From NCBI GenBank assembly GCA_030248195.1, contig JASAND010006425.1:1-64000 (forward strand): a stretch of 64,000 bases of DNA, given 5' to 3'. Made by a program: the position numbers and the translations under genes. The stretch is from Trissonchulus latispiculum. Taxonomy: Eukaryota > Nematoda > Enoplea > Enoplida > Ironidae. The notes under the pieces were generated by a model. The model did not search any database. It saw nothing but the letters and a program-made list of their open reading frames with translations, and had not been told where the DNA came from. Shown here piece by piece: positions 1 through 10,543 of this stretch. Positions within the stretch are counted from its first letter, which is position 1. Each line of letters starts with the position of its first letter.

Positions 1-1175
1 TTGACAAATCGTATCCAATTTGTTGATGTGAATGGCAAAAAAATCCGGTGAAACTCAGTTACTAGCGGAGTACCTCAAGGAACAGTTCTCGGACCAGTAC
101 TTTTTTGATATATATAAACGAATTATTGTAAAGTGTTATTAACTCATCGGAAGTCCTAATTTATGCCGACGATGTCAGAAACTTTTTTGAGCACCAGCAA
201 GTCGCTAGTAACTGATGTACGCTTGCAAGAAGATCTTTGGCGGTTGTATGAATGGTCCGTAATGTGGCAATTAACTATATATTGCCATTCCAAAGTGTTC
301 TGTCTGTGTATACAGGTCAAGCATGCAACTGCCTATTTATAGTATAAACAATGAACTTTTTTGCCGTATGCCAACGTCATGCGTGATTTAGGGATTTCAG
401 GTATGTGGAAATTTAAAAATTTAGTGAACATTGTGATTCAGTCTTTAAAAGGCAATGAATTTACAAGCTGTTTTCTTTAAAGCTTTCAAATCGAGAGATA
501 GAGACTTTTTAATAAGTTTTATTCTACTTACATCCGACCTTTAGCTGAATCGGGCACCCCTACTTGGTCTCCTCATTTGTTAAAAGATATTGATCTCATT
601 GAAAATATTCAAAGAAAATTTACTAAGAGAATGCCTGGTATGGAGAATATGTCGTATACTGAGCGCCTAATGTATTTAGGACTAGAAAGTTTGGAGGTAC
701 GTAGAATACGTACTGATTTAAAATTACTATACAAAATAACAAGAAACACCATAGAATTCCTTTTGATTTAGCTTCCAGTATGCAGCGCATGTGGGAACAA
801 GAAGTGATTCCTTGCGACCAAAGTTACCTGTAAATGTTAAAACTGTAACCTTAAAAATTAGTTTCATCACAGAACTATTAAAATGTGGAATTATCTTCCG
901 GAAAATGTTGTAAGCGCGCAATAAAGTTATGATCAGTTTTGCAAATTTCTTGTTATCCGTCACTGATTTTATCAGAATTTTTAAGGGGGCGGGGGGTCAG
1001 ATGATCACATGGTCCTCTCCCGTCCTACTCTTTATTACGGCTCTTGTTTTGGTACATGTATTGTTTTTCTCTTTATATTAACTACTACTCTGTTTCAGTA
1101 TTGTGATATTACAGTCACTTATTATTGTATGTACGTAATTGCCATTTCTGAGTAAACGTTTCGTTTCGTTTCCTA
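1..1175 (+). mobile_element. Decayed non-LTR retrotransposon (LINE), 3' part
   Basis: This is the 3' end of a LINE reverse transcriptase ORF, heavily decayed. Around 57-110 the translation reads SGVPQGTVLGP, the RT block before the catalytic motif, followed at once by a stop. Around 157-180 it reads IYADDV, the catalytic YADD box, in another frame. At 577-771 a 64-aa frame gives LKDIDLIENIQRKFTKRMPG, the conserved thumb/C-terminal block of CR1/jockey-like RTs. The 3' tail near 1150-1172 holds GTTTC repeats after a TAAAC, comparable to the TTTG-type tails of the other LINEs here. The left end lies outside the window. Several frameshifts and stops make it non-functional. Confidence 0.85.
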
Positions 1176-1595
1176 ACTTTAATTACACGTATGAACTCGC
1201 GTGGACTTCCATACATCACCTACAAACCCTATTTACCAATAGCGAGAACACACCCATCTACAACTCTCTTCCTATCTTAAATGTTAAAATTAGTTAATGG
1301 TTGGATGTTTTTTGGCATTAGCAATGGCTGAAAATGCGATTTTTGGGGGAGGTTTGGTTGGGGTCTTGGGGGGGTTGTTTGGGGAGGTATATATAAAAAG
1401 GGGGCCCGCCCCCAAAATTTGGGGGGAGGGGGCCTTCCCCAACCCAAATCCCCGTTACTCCTATGCCCATCCCTAATATACATATTGTCATAAACTGAAA
1501 GCTAATAAGAATTAAATATGAATAAAATTATAAGATAAAATGGGATTTCATCCAATATAGATATTCAGTACTTTCTGCAAAAGCTCTGCCAATGT
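1176..1595. other. Intergenic, G-rich stretch, no gene seen
   Basis: No coding potential. Positions about 1340-1445 are runs of G interrupted by TT, with a short palindromic GGGGGCCCGCCCCC core. This matches the G-rich MITE debris elsewhere in the window, but no ends could be defined. Confidence 0.5.
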
Positions 1596-2049
1596 ATGCG
1601 GATTAAAGTGGAACTTTGTTTTCTATTTCTCTGCTCAACAATGTCTGGTAGCAGAGCTGTTACCACGGACTCTCTGTATGGCAATTCCGATGACGCCACA
1701 TGTTTTCTCTGCCACAACAACGTTCCCGAATCCCTTCAATGTGACAGTTGCGCTGCCTGGTGGTGCATTCACTGTTTGAATGCATCAACTCCCGGATGCT
1801 TAACCAATGAACTCTATGAAGAACTCCGGACAATGGGTCAGGAGTTCCCCTGGAATTGCTGCAACCGTACCAACCTGACTTTGCCGCAATGTTTGGCTGT
1901 TTCCGGCATCTTCAAACGGGAACAGCTGATATCAACCTTTCACTGTTCGCCCGAATGCTTGAACATCACAGCAAGAAATCCACCGTTCCAATCCAATGCT
2001 GCCAACCACCCGCCTTCCAACCCCACCTCTCCATCATCAGCGACCCCGT
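1596..2049 (+). pseudogene. PHD-like zinc-binding protein fragment, probably LINE ORF1
   Basis: An ATG-started frame of about 151 codons, open until the palindrome starts at 2050. After an uncharged N-terminus and a short spacer it has CFLCHNN, CDSC and CIHC, i.e. C-X2-C pairs plus a W before the last pair, the spacing of a PHD/RING-like zinc finger. The tail is rich in P, S and N. The LINE ORF1 at 12113 also begins with a PHD-like finger, so an ORF1 fragment is the best guess; a host zinc-finger gene is the alternative. The last codons of the apparent ORF (2050-2081) belong to the SSRP1-derived palindrome arm, so the junction is a breakpoint. Confidence 0.5.
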
Positions 2050-2073
2050 ATTGGGGAACTGCGAAATTTCAAG
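2050..2073 (+). pseudogene. SSRP1: Truncated copy of SSRP1 exon b
   Basis: Encodes WGTAKFQ plus one base and is followed by the GT of a splice donor (GTACCT). It matches the last 24 bases of the complete exon at 9985-10090 on the other strand. The upstream 82 bases are missing and replaced by the PHD-like fragment, which marks the palindrome breakpoint. Confidence 0.85.
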
Positions 2074-2159
2074 GTACCTAATCTACTCACAATCCGTGTA
2101 CAAAATTCCTAGGTTCGCACGTAGTGCAATTAACAATAAACTTGCAATTAGATGAATGC

Positions 2160-3180
2160 ACGCTTTCATGAAAGTAAAAAAGTAGCGGATTTTAGACTGT
2201 TTTAATACTTCCACCAAAGGGGGAAGGTTCTCGCTCTGTGTTTTTTCGGAAAAACAGCGAAATTCCGCGCTTTTTTGAAAATTTCAACTTTTTCGGAGCT
2301 CTGCGCAAAGTTCCGAAAAATTTTGCTCTTGAGTAGAAATTTTCAATTGTCGCAAATGAAAATTATCGTGTTTCAGACGAGCTATGCAATGAAATTCTTT
2401 TAGTGACAAATTTCCTAAAGTTGTCGGATGAAGTACATAGAGAGACATAAACCATTACGTATGTAGTTTACTTATCTCGATCTTTGCCAGAATCGCTCGG
2501 AAAATACATTATGAAGCTTGAATTTTTCAGAACCTCCCAGCTTTTGACTGGGGGCTGCCGCCCCCGTACCCCTGCTTCGATTTCCAATTTATGCATTCTG
2601 ATCTTGGCGTCGTGCTGAAATATTTAGGTTGCTCTTTTTATTTCTACTACGTTTTTCCGGAAGTCTTTCGGTCTGCTTTTGCTTTTAAAATTTCGTACAT
2701 GTTGCCAAAATCGTAATTTTAATTTTTTTGCCTTTTGCTAGTTTGCATATATTTTTCGGATTTCACTGACTGCCGAAGCCAAAGTTTTGAGAGTTTTTAT
2801 TAAGGATTTCCCTGTTTTACAAAATTTTTCTCAGCTCTAGGGGCTCCGCCCTCCAGACCCCCCGCTTCTCTCTTCACTATCAAATTTATATACAGTAAAA
2901 ACACACGTACACGTGCTTAGGTGCCGTTGCGATGCTCGCTGCTGTAAATGAAAGTCATGTAGCCTAGAAATAAACGAAAGGTTTGCAGTTTCAAGGACCT
3001 GCTGCGCTTAACGATCCACTGCAACAGAACTCAGGTGTCGAGTGCAAACCCAGCCTACAAGAACTCAACATCAAACCGAACTGTAGCGGGTGTCGGGTGG
3101 AAACCCAGCCTAAAGCTAATCCACTGCCAACAGAACTTTGCTTTGCTCAGTTGTAACACGCCTCCTGCTACACTCATATT
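2160..3180. other. Palindrome arm, intronic non-coding part
   Basis: No exon. It contains A/T-rich text with repeated GCGAAATTCCG-like words and two copies of the GGGGGCT..GCCCCC..ACCCC motif (about 2548 and 2850). The mirror copy lies at about 8880-9900. A diverged relative of 2220-2380 is present at 10640-10800. Confidence 0.6.
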
Positions 3181-3206
3181 ATAGGGGTCGCTACCGCGAC
3201 CCCTAT
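3181..3206. repeat. Terminal-type hairpin (11-bp stem, 4-nt loop), left-arm copy
   Basis: ATAGGGGTCGC, loop TACC, GCGACCCCTAT. Member of the hairpin family also found at 8850, 13752, 15534 and 22200. It directly precedes the tRNA-derived SINE. Confidence 0.8.
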
Positions 3207-3211
3207 GATAA

Positions 3212-3600
3212 ACACGCTGTATGTGGAACATTAACGTGCCGTGACGGCCGAGTGGTGAGAGCGTTCGACTTTGGATCCGATAGTTCGAGGTTCGAATCCC
3301 CGTTGCTACAATGCTTTCGCAAATCCCCTTGAGCAAGGGACTAAGCACTTGTCGGTTCACCGTGGGCTCTAGCTAACCCAGCTATCCATCCTTAATTGGT
3401 CGGTAAATAAGAACTACAAATGTGGGAAGGTAACAGAAGACTGTGTAGGGCATCTGCTTTGAGGAGCTGGCCCCTCCTCCACGGTTGCAGTAATCATCCG
3501 AGGTGACACTCCTGGCTCAAGGGCAATGACACCGGGGATGAGCACCGGCACCCTATACCCTTCAAGGGTGGGAGACTTCTCCAGGGGCAACCTTTAGCTT
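3212..3600 (+). mobile_element. tRNA-derived SINE, left-arm copy
   Basis: The head at about 3236-3310 looks like a tRNA: GGCCGAGTGG at 3246-3255 resembles a pol III A box and GGTTCGAATCC at 3289-3299 is a perfect B box. A 7-nt anticodon-like loop has TTG in the anticodon place. The acceptor arms do not pair well, so it is a tRNA relic and not a gene. The body has CTTGAGCAAGGGACTAAG (about 3327) and a 3' part with short inverted segments around 3460-3590. It lies in the copied SSRP1 intron. The family name was not identified. Confidence 0.65.
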
Positions 3601-3916
3601 TACCTTTTTTACACGTGCTTAGACTTTCGAAAAATAGTTGTAACTTGCTTAATGCTGTGCGTGTCAAATGCTAAAAATGTGTTTAAATATTATACACCCA
3701 AATTACTAAAATTCATTCGTTATCTTTAAAAACTCAAAAATAAAAATTTCGTATTTTTTTTGCGAAATTCCGCAAAAAGTTTCGACGAAAAAACACAGTT
3801 CCCAGTTTTTTTCGCTTAAAGTAAACCCAGCTTTTGGTCTTCCCCCGTCCCTATGTGTGATTATAAAGAATATAATGTAAACTTATATACACGTTGAATG
3901 GCTAATTGATTTTTAG

Positions 3917-4107
3917 GATCTTCCATGGTTTTTGATGTGGAACATCAAGATTGCTTTGAGATTCCACTGAAAAATGTGAGCAACGCTACGACCGGAAAGA
4001 ACGAAGTGGCTTTGGAATTTCATCAGAATGACGAGGCAGCCGTTTCCCTGATGGAAATGCGATTTTACATTCCTTCAGATCAAACTGGCCATGTCGATAG
4101 ATTACAG
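3917..4107 (+). pseudogene. SSRP1: SSRP1 exon c, inverted duplicate copy
   Basis: Exact-looking copy of the exon at 7955-8145 (191 bp), preceded by a splice acceptor (TTTTTAG ending at 3916). It encodes CFEIPLKNVS..TGKNEVALEFHQND..SLMEMRFYIP, the Pob3/SSRP1 N-terminal PH-like region of the FACT histone chaperone. In this arm exon b is cut to 24 bp and exon a is absent, so it cannot make a protein. A foldback MITE starts 38 bp downstream. Confidence 0.9.
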
Positions 4108-4144
4108 GCAATTCTTATCTATTGTACATATTATGTGCAATCAT

Positions 4145-5288
4145 AACAAGTGGGAAAAATGCCCTAGACGGGCATGCAATGGCTAGAATAGGGAAAGAAG
4201 GAAGGGCGGAAAAATGCCAATATATATGTATATATACTTGACGGTCGGCGCTGAAAATGATAGAAACTAGGATCAGCGTCGAATAGGGAATGCAGTCGGC
4301 GCTGAAAATGATAGAAACTAGGGTTCAGCTCCGAATAGGGAATGCAGTCGGCGCTGAAAACGATAGAAACTAGGTTCAGCTCCGAATAGGGACGGCTGTC
4401 GGGTCATGTTACTGCGTGGAACAGGCACTTTCTCCGTCCATCCTATTCGCGTGAACTGCTCAGCACGAGTCGCTTAGGTAAAGGTGAAATTACCATACAA
4501 TTGTACAGCGTAAACAACTCAGCCCTTGGAAATGGACACTAAAACTTCAAAGTATGGATCTTTTGCTCAAACTATAAAATTCATAGCCCCTTTTTAGCTT
4601 AGACATAGGGCTTCCAATCACACGGCTACGAATAGAAAGACGCTGATAGAACTACCTTTTATTAAAACTCTTTCTTTTACTTCTACCACGGCTTTAGTTA
4701 TTGTTTATGTATTAATATCTATCTATTATTTATTTATGAAAATAGAGTTATCTTGCAAAACAGTAACAGTAATATATAATATTATAGAAACAATTAAAGC
4801 CGTCATTTGCAACCTAACACCTCGTTACGGTTGAAAATACTGTTCTTAAGGTATACATCTCATTTTAGATCAGGAACTTTGCCAATAGGAGCTCGCACAC
4901 GTAAATTTGTCATCACAGAATCCGAATATATTCATCTGAACTTATCCATAGTGCTCTCAGTTTCGCAGTTCACGCGAATAGGATGGACGGAGAAAGTGCC
5001 TGTTCCACGCAGTAACATGACCCGACAGCCGTCCCTATTCGGCGCTGAACCTAGTTTCTATCGTTTTCAGCGCCGACTGCATTCCCTATTCGGAGCTGAA
5101 CCCTAGTTTCTATCATTTTCAGCGCCGACTGCATTCCCTATTCGACGCTGATCCTAGTTTCTATCATTTTCAGCGCCGACCGTCCAGTATATATATACAC
5201 GCATATATATATTGGCATTTTTCCGCCCTTCCTTCTTTCCCTATTCTAGCCATTGCATGCCCGTCTAGGGCATTTTTTCCCACTTGTT
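4145..5288. mobile_element. Foldback MITE with ~300-bp inverted ends, left-arm copy
   Basis: Starts AACAAGTGGGAAAAATGCC and ends with its complement. Each end carries GGGCATGC text, a TATATA stretch and three tandem ~62-bp units (4237-4400 and inverted at about 5000-5190) with GTCGGCGCTGAAAA and TCAGC..CGAATAGGGA. The ~550-bp middle is A/T-rich and non-coding. A mirror copy sits at 6772-7917, so the locus is a palindrome inside a palindrome. No clear target duplication was found, so the superfamily is unassigned. Confidence 0.8.
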
Positions 5289-5605
5289 TCCAGTATTTTT
5301 CCGCTGTAGCGCAACTTATAGCCTCGCTCAAACTCTCTGTTTTCCATCATTTTTCCGCTGTAGCGCAAACTTATAGCCAGGCTCAATCTCTTCATTCGGA
5401 CTAAGGTAAGCCACACGACAAGGAAGCCGGAGTCGGTTTCCTGGCAACCAAAAAACCTACCAAACCCCTGGTCAGGGGAGCCGCCACAGGCCGCTGGCTT
5501 CGCTTTGGAGGGTCCTCCAATGACAAAAATGTTCGTCTCACCAGGGCTTTCATTTGATACCAAACTTGACCACTTTTTGAAATTTCGAATTTTGACAATT
5601 TTGGC

Positions 5606-6454
5606 ATTTGGGCTGGGGTGCGGGAGGACTACGCCATAGGCTATAGTAGGTTTCGGCCGGACCCCTGTGGCGCCCTGGCCAGGGGTCCGGACCCGGGTCC
5701 GGGGTCAAAATGGTCAAAATTTGAAATTTCCAACAGTGGTCAAGTTTGGTATCAAATGAGAGCCCTTGGTGAGGCGAACATTTCCTGTCATTGGAGGACC
5801 CCTCCAAAGTGAACCCAGCGGCCTGTGGTGCCCTGACCAGGGGTCTAGTGTGTTCTGTGGGTTAGGACCTATGGACTGTGGAGCCCTACACATAAGAGCT
5901 GCTGGGTTTAGGTTTTGTATTCGAATAGGAACCCCTATATGGTGAATCTAAATGGCCCATTAGTTTTGCTCTAGGACCTATCCATGGGGCTGGGGGGCAC
6001 CCTGATGGTGCTGGGCCCAACCGTGACGCAACTCCAACTTTAGCCTTAGGGAAGACTACGCCATAGGCTATAGTACGTTTCGCCCGAACCCCTGTGGCGC
6101 TCTGGCCAGGGGTCCGGGCCCGGGACCGGGGTCAAAATGGTCAAAATTCGAAATTTCATTTTTTCAGTTCTTTCAAATTTCCCAGTCCGCAAACAGCGCG
6201 ACAACCCTCACCCGGTGGCCCTTCGCGCCCCCCCCTTTATACTGCTTCCGAGAAACCCTGCGGAAACGGATTCTCATCCACAAGTCCTACCGAAACAACT
6301 GCGTTCTTTCAAATTTCCCCAGCCGCCACGCAGCCCGACGGCCCCCCCGGGACCTTCGACACCACCTTTATTTTGTTTTCCGAGAAACAGTGTCGAAACA
6401 AACCGTAAGTTTCGCTGGGACCCTGTGGTAGCCAGGAGTCGGAAACCGCGTCCG
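5606..6454. other. Palindrome spacer with satellite-core repeats
   Basis: The unique centre of the 8 kb palindrome. It holds two related segments about 428 bp apart (from about 5624 and 6050): GACTACGCCATAGGCTATAG, then CCCTGTGGCGC and a GGTCAAAATGGTCAAAAT stretch. It also carries the TTTGGTATCAAATGA core shared with the arrays at 14.5 and 17.1 kb. Open frames here come from repeats and no gene is supported. Confidence 0.7.
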
Positions 6455-6771
6455 TTGCCAAAATTGTCAAAATTCGAAATTTCAAAAAGTGGTCAAGTTT
6501 GGTATCAAATGAAAGCCCTTGGTGAGACGAACATTTTTTGTCATTGGAGGACCCCTCCAAAGCGAAGCCAGCGGCCTGTGGCGCCCTGACCAGGGGTTTG
6601 GTAGGTTTTTTGGTTGCCAGGAAACCGACTCCGGCTTCCTTGTCGTGTGGCTTACCTTAGTCCGAATGAAGAGATTGAGCCTGGCTATAAGTTGCGCTAC
6701 AGCGGAAAAATGATGGAAAACAGAGAGTTTGAGCGAGGCTATAAGTTGCGCTACAGCGGAAAAATACTGGA

Positions 6772-7917
6772 AACAAGTGGGAAAAATGCCCTAGACGGGC
6801 ATGCAATGGCTAGAATAGGGAAAGAAGGAAGGGCGGAAAAATGCCAATATATATATGCGTATATATACTGGACGGTCGGCGCTGAAAATGATAGAAACTA
6901 GGATCAGCGTCGAATAGGGAATGCAGTCGGCGCTGAAAATGATAGAAACTAGGGTTCAGCTCCGAATAGGGAATGCAGTCGGCGCTGAAAACGATAGAAA
7001 CTAGGTTCAGCTCCGAATAGGGACGGCTGTCGGGTCATGTTACTGCGTGGAACAGGCACTTTCTCCGTCCATCCTATTCGCGTGAACTGCGAAACTGAGA
7101 GCACTATGGATAAGTTCAGATGAATATATTCGGATTCTGTGATGACAAATTTACGTGTGCGAGCTCCTATTGGCAAAGTTCCTGATCTAAAATGAGATGT
7201 ATACCTTAAGAACAGTATTTTCAACCGTAACGAGGTGTTAGGTTGCAAATGACGGCTTTAATTGTTTCTATAATATTATATATTACTGTTACTGTTTTGC
7301 AAGATAACTCTATTTTCATAAATAAATAATAGATAGATATTAATACATAAACAATAACTAAAGCCGTGGTAGAAGTAAAAGAAAGAGGAGTTTTAATAAA
7401 AGGTAGTTCTATCAACTTCTTTCTATTCGTAGCCGTGTGATTGGAAGCCCTATGTCTAAGCTAAAAAGGGGCTATGAATTTCATAGTTTGAGCAAAAGAT
7501 CCATACTTTGAAGTTTTAGTGTCCATTTCCAAGGGCTGAGTTGTTTACGCTGTACAATTGTATGGTAATTTCACCTTTACCTAAGCGACTCGTGCTGAGC
7601 AGTTCACGCGAATAGGATGGACGGAGAAAGTGCCTGTTCCACGCAGTAACATGACCCGACAGCCGTCCCTATTCGGCGCTGAACCTAGTTTCTATCGTTT
7701 TCAGCGCCGACTGCATTCCCTATTCGGAGCTGAACCCTAGTTTCTATCATTTTCAGCGCCGACTGCATTCCCTATTCGACGCTGATCCTAGTTTCTATCA
7801 TTTTCAGCGCCGACCGTCCAGTATATATACGCATATATATATTGGCATTTTTCCGCCCTTCCTTCTTTCCCTATTCTAGCCATTGCATGCCCGTCTAGGG
7901 CATTTTTCCCACTTGTT
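6772..7917. mobile_element. Foldback MITE, right-arm copy
   Basis: Reverse-complement copy of 4145-5288, including both ~300-bp inverted ends and the triple 62-bp units (6870-7035 and about 7640-7800). It ends 37 bp from SSRP1 exon c. Confidence 0.8.
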
Positions 7918-8460
7918 ATGATTGCACATAATATGTACAATAGATAAGAATTGCCTGTAATCTATCGACATGGCCAGTTTGATCTGAAGGAATGTAAAAT
8001 CGCATTTCCATCAGGGAAACGGCTGCCTCGTCATTCTGATGAAATTCCAAAGCCACTTCGTTCTTTCCGGTCGTAGCGTTGCTCACATTTTTCAGTGGAA
8101 TCTCAAAGCAATCTTGATGTTCCACATCAAAAACCATGGAAGATCCTAAAAATCAATTAGCCATTCAACGTGTATATAAGTTTACATTATATTCTTTATA
8201 ATCACACATAGGGACGAGGAAGACCAAAAGCTGGGTTTACTTTAAGCGAAAAAAAACTGGGAACTGTGTTTTTTCGTCGAAACTTTTTGCGGAATTTCGC
8301 AAAAAAAAAAATACGAAATTTTTATTTTTGAGTTTTTAAAGATAACGAATGAATTTTAGTAATTTGGGTGTATAATATTTAAACACATTTTTAGCATTTG
8401 ACACGCACAGCATTAAGCAAGTTACAACTATTTTTCGAAAGTCTAAGCACGTGTAAAAAG

Positions 8461-8845
8461 GTAAAGCTAAAGGTTGCCCCTGGAGAAGTACCCCACCCTT
8501 GAAGGGTATAGGGTGCAGGTGCGCAGCCCCGGTTTCACTGCCCTTGAGCCAGGAGTGTCACCTCGGATGATGACTGCAACCGTGGAGGAGGGGCCAGCTC
8601 CTCAAGGCAGATGCCCTACACAGTCTCCTGTTACCTTTGTAGTACCTATTTACTGACCAATTAAGGATGGATAGCTGGGTTAGCTAGAGCCCACGGTGAA
8701 CCGACAAGTGCTTAGTCCCTTGCTCAAGGGGATTTGCGAAAGCATTGTAGCAACGGGGATTCGAACCTCGAACTATCGGATCCAAAGTCGAACGCTCTCA
8801 CCACTCGGCCGTCACGGCACGTTAATGTTCCACATACAGCGTGTT
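8461..8845 (-). mobile_element. tRNA-derived SINE, right-arm copy
   Basis: Mirror of 3212-3600, with the tRNA-like head at 8746-8820 on the minus strand. It lies in the SSRP1 intron between exons b and c, in the same orientation as the gene. Confidence 0.65.
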
Positions 8846-8849
8846 TATC

Positions 8850-8875
8850 ATAGGGGTCGCGGTAGCGACCCCTAT
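8850..8875. repeat. Terminal-type hairpin, right-arm copy
   Basis: ATAGGGGTCGC, loop GGTA, GCGACCCCTAT, flanked by TTATC and AATATGAGTG. The same flanks surround the 15534 hairpin. Confidence 0.8.
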
Positions 8876-10543
8876 AATATGAGTGTAGCAGGAGGCGTGT
8901 TACAACTGAGCAAAGCAAAGTTCTGTTGGCAGTGGATTAGCTTTAGGCTGGGTTTCCACCCGACACCCGCTACAGTTCGGTTTGATGTTGAGTTCTTGTA
9001 GGCTGGGTTTGCACTCGACACCTGAGTTCTGTTGCAGTGGATCGTTAAGCGCAGCAGGTCCTTGAAACTGCAAACCTTTCGTTTATTTCTAGGCTACATG
9101 ACTTTCATTTACAGCAGCGAGCATCGCAACGGCACCTAAGCACGTGTACGTGTGTTTTTACTGTATATAAATTTGATAGTGAAGAGAGAAGCGGGGGTCT
9201 GGAGGGCGGAGCCCCCAGAGCTGAGAAAATTTTGTAAAACAGGGAAATCCTTAATAAAAACTCTCAAAACTTTGGCTTCGGCAGTCAGTGAAATCCGAAA
9301 ATATATGCAAACTAGCAAAAGGCAAAAAAATTAAAATTACGATTTGGCAACATGTACGAAATTTTAAAAGCAAAAGCAGACCGAAAGACTTCCGAAAAAA
9401 CGTAGTAGAAATAAAAGAGCAACCTAAATATTTCAGCACGACGCCAAGATCAGAATGCATAAATTGAAATCGAAGCAGGGGTACGGGGGCGGCAGCCCCC
9501 AGCAAAAGCTGGAGGTTTCTGGAAAATTCAAGCTTCATAATGTATTTTCCGAGCGATTCTGGCAAAGATCGAGTTAAGTAAACTACATACGTAATGGTTT
9601 ATGTCTCTCTATGTACTTCATCCGACAACTTTAGGAAATTTGTCACTGCTAAAAGAATTTCATTGCATAGCTCGTCTGAAACACGTCTAATTTTCATTTG
9701 CGACAATTGAAAATTTCTACTCAAGGCCAAAATTTTTTCGGAACTTTGCGCAGAGCTCCGAAAAAAGTTGGGGAATTTTCAAAAAAGCGCGGAATTTCGC
9801 TGTTTTTTCGAAAAAACACAGAGCGAGAACCTTCCCCCCTTTGGTGGAAGTATTAAAACGGTCTAAAATCCGCTACTTTTTTACTTTCATGAAAGCGTGC
9901 ATTCAGCTAATTGCAAGTTTATTGTTAATTGCACTACGTGCGAACCTAGGAATGTTGTAAACGGATTGTGAGTAGATTAGGTACCTTGAAATTTCGCAGT
10001 TCCCCAATTCCAGCCTCGTACCGAAGGGTCTCTTGTAGCCAATTCCTTGGACCACACATTCTTCAGAAAAGACTTTACTTTATCCAAATCCTAAACATCG
10101 AGCGAAATATGAAGGAGATATTTTACAAAAGGTTCTGTGCAAATAATGCATACACACAACTACAGTATATATGTTTAGTCTTGTTGTAAGTGGCTTTAAC
10201 ATTACAAAATCAAATCACTCAGAGAATCGCTGCACAAAACTTTGAGTAGACCCCAACGATGGGAGCACAAAAAAGCCACTATATAAAAAAATAAATGTCC
10301 CTACATAACAAACAAATCAGCAAAATGCTCCTAGCTCTGAAAATCGGGTAAACGCACGTTTTCAGCAAATCCTCCAAAACGAAACACTGTCCCATTCTTC
10401 ATCAAAAAGCGCAGACCAAACTTGTTCACTAGTCGGATCCAAGAGCAAAGTTCAACCCCGTCACAGTTTATGTGATCCACTTTTCCAGTTTTGTTGTTTT
10501 TGAAAACGCAGGTCTTGTCAGAAAATTTCAGTTTCCCCGGATT

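Larger units (their letters stand above)
2050..5605 (+). repeat. Left arm of ~8 kb palindrome (inverted copy of an SSRP1 segment)
   Basis: This segment is the reverse complement of 6455-10009. Paired positions sum to about 12055-12063 across the whole length, so only small indels separate the arms, and short translated segments in both arms are identical (e.g. 3055-3360 and 8696-9001). Order from the outer edge: last 24 bp of SSRP1 exon b (2050-2073), intron, hairpin 3181-3206, SINE, exon c copy 3917-4107, foldback MITE 4145-5288, then a flank with the satellite core motif. Its outer edge falls inside an exon, whereas the right arm continues into the rest of that exon, so this arm is the derived copy. 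Confidence 0.9.
6455..10009 (-). repeat. Right arm of ~8 kb palindrome (parental SSRP1 segment)
   Basis: Mirror image of 2050-5605. It contains the foldback MITE 6772-7917, SSRP1 exon c 7955-8145, the SINE 8461-8845, the hairpin 8850-8875 and the 3' part of exon b. Unlike the left arm, the sequence beyond its outer edge carries on into the rest of exon b and exon a, so this arm is taken as the original. Confidence 0.9.
7955..10543 (-). pseudogene. SSRP1: SSRP1 (FACT complex subunit), three exons of a truncated locus
   Basis: SSRP1 with SPT16 forms FACT, a nuclear histone chaperone. Three exons are readable on the minus strand. Exon a, 10543-10358, has acceptor TTTCAG and encodes KLKFSDKTCVFKNNKTGKVD..LRFLMKNGTVFRFGGF; its donor is a weak GTGCGT. 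Exon b, 10090-9985, has acceptor GTTTAG and encodes a FLKNVWSKEL segment then VRGWNWGTAKFQ; its donor is GTACCT. Exon c, 8145-7955, encodes FEIPLKNVS..EVALEFHQND..MRFYIP and probably ends at a GC donor (CAG|GCAATT). Intron phases agree (0, then 1). The first ~18 residues and everything after the N-terminal Pob3 domain (middle domain, acidic region, HMG box) were not found, and the strand runs next into a MITE and the palindrome, so this looks like a broken partial gene. Confidence 0.85.

Noticed and set aside
3236..3310. A functional tRNA gene (anticodon TTG)
   Set aside because: A and B boxes are good but the acceptor arms do not pair, one T-arm and one anticodon-arm pair are lost, and it is followed by SINE body sequence.
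2050..10009. A Polinton or other DNA virus-like element with 3.5 kb terminal inverted repeats
   Set aside because: The arms contain a host gene exon and intron and the spacer has no genes; inverted duplication explains it better.
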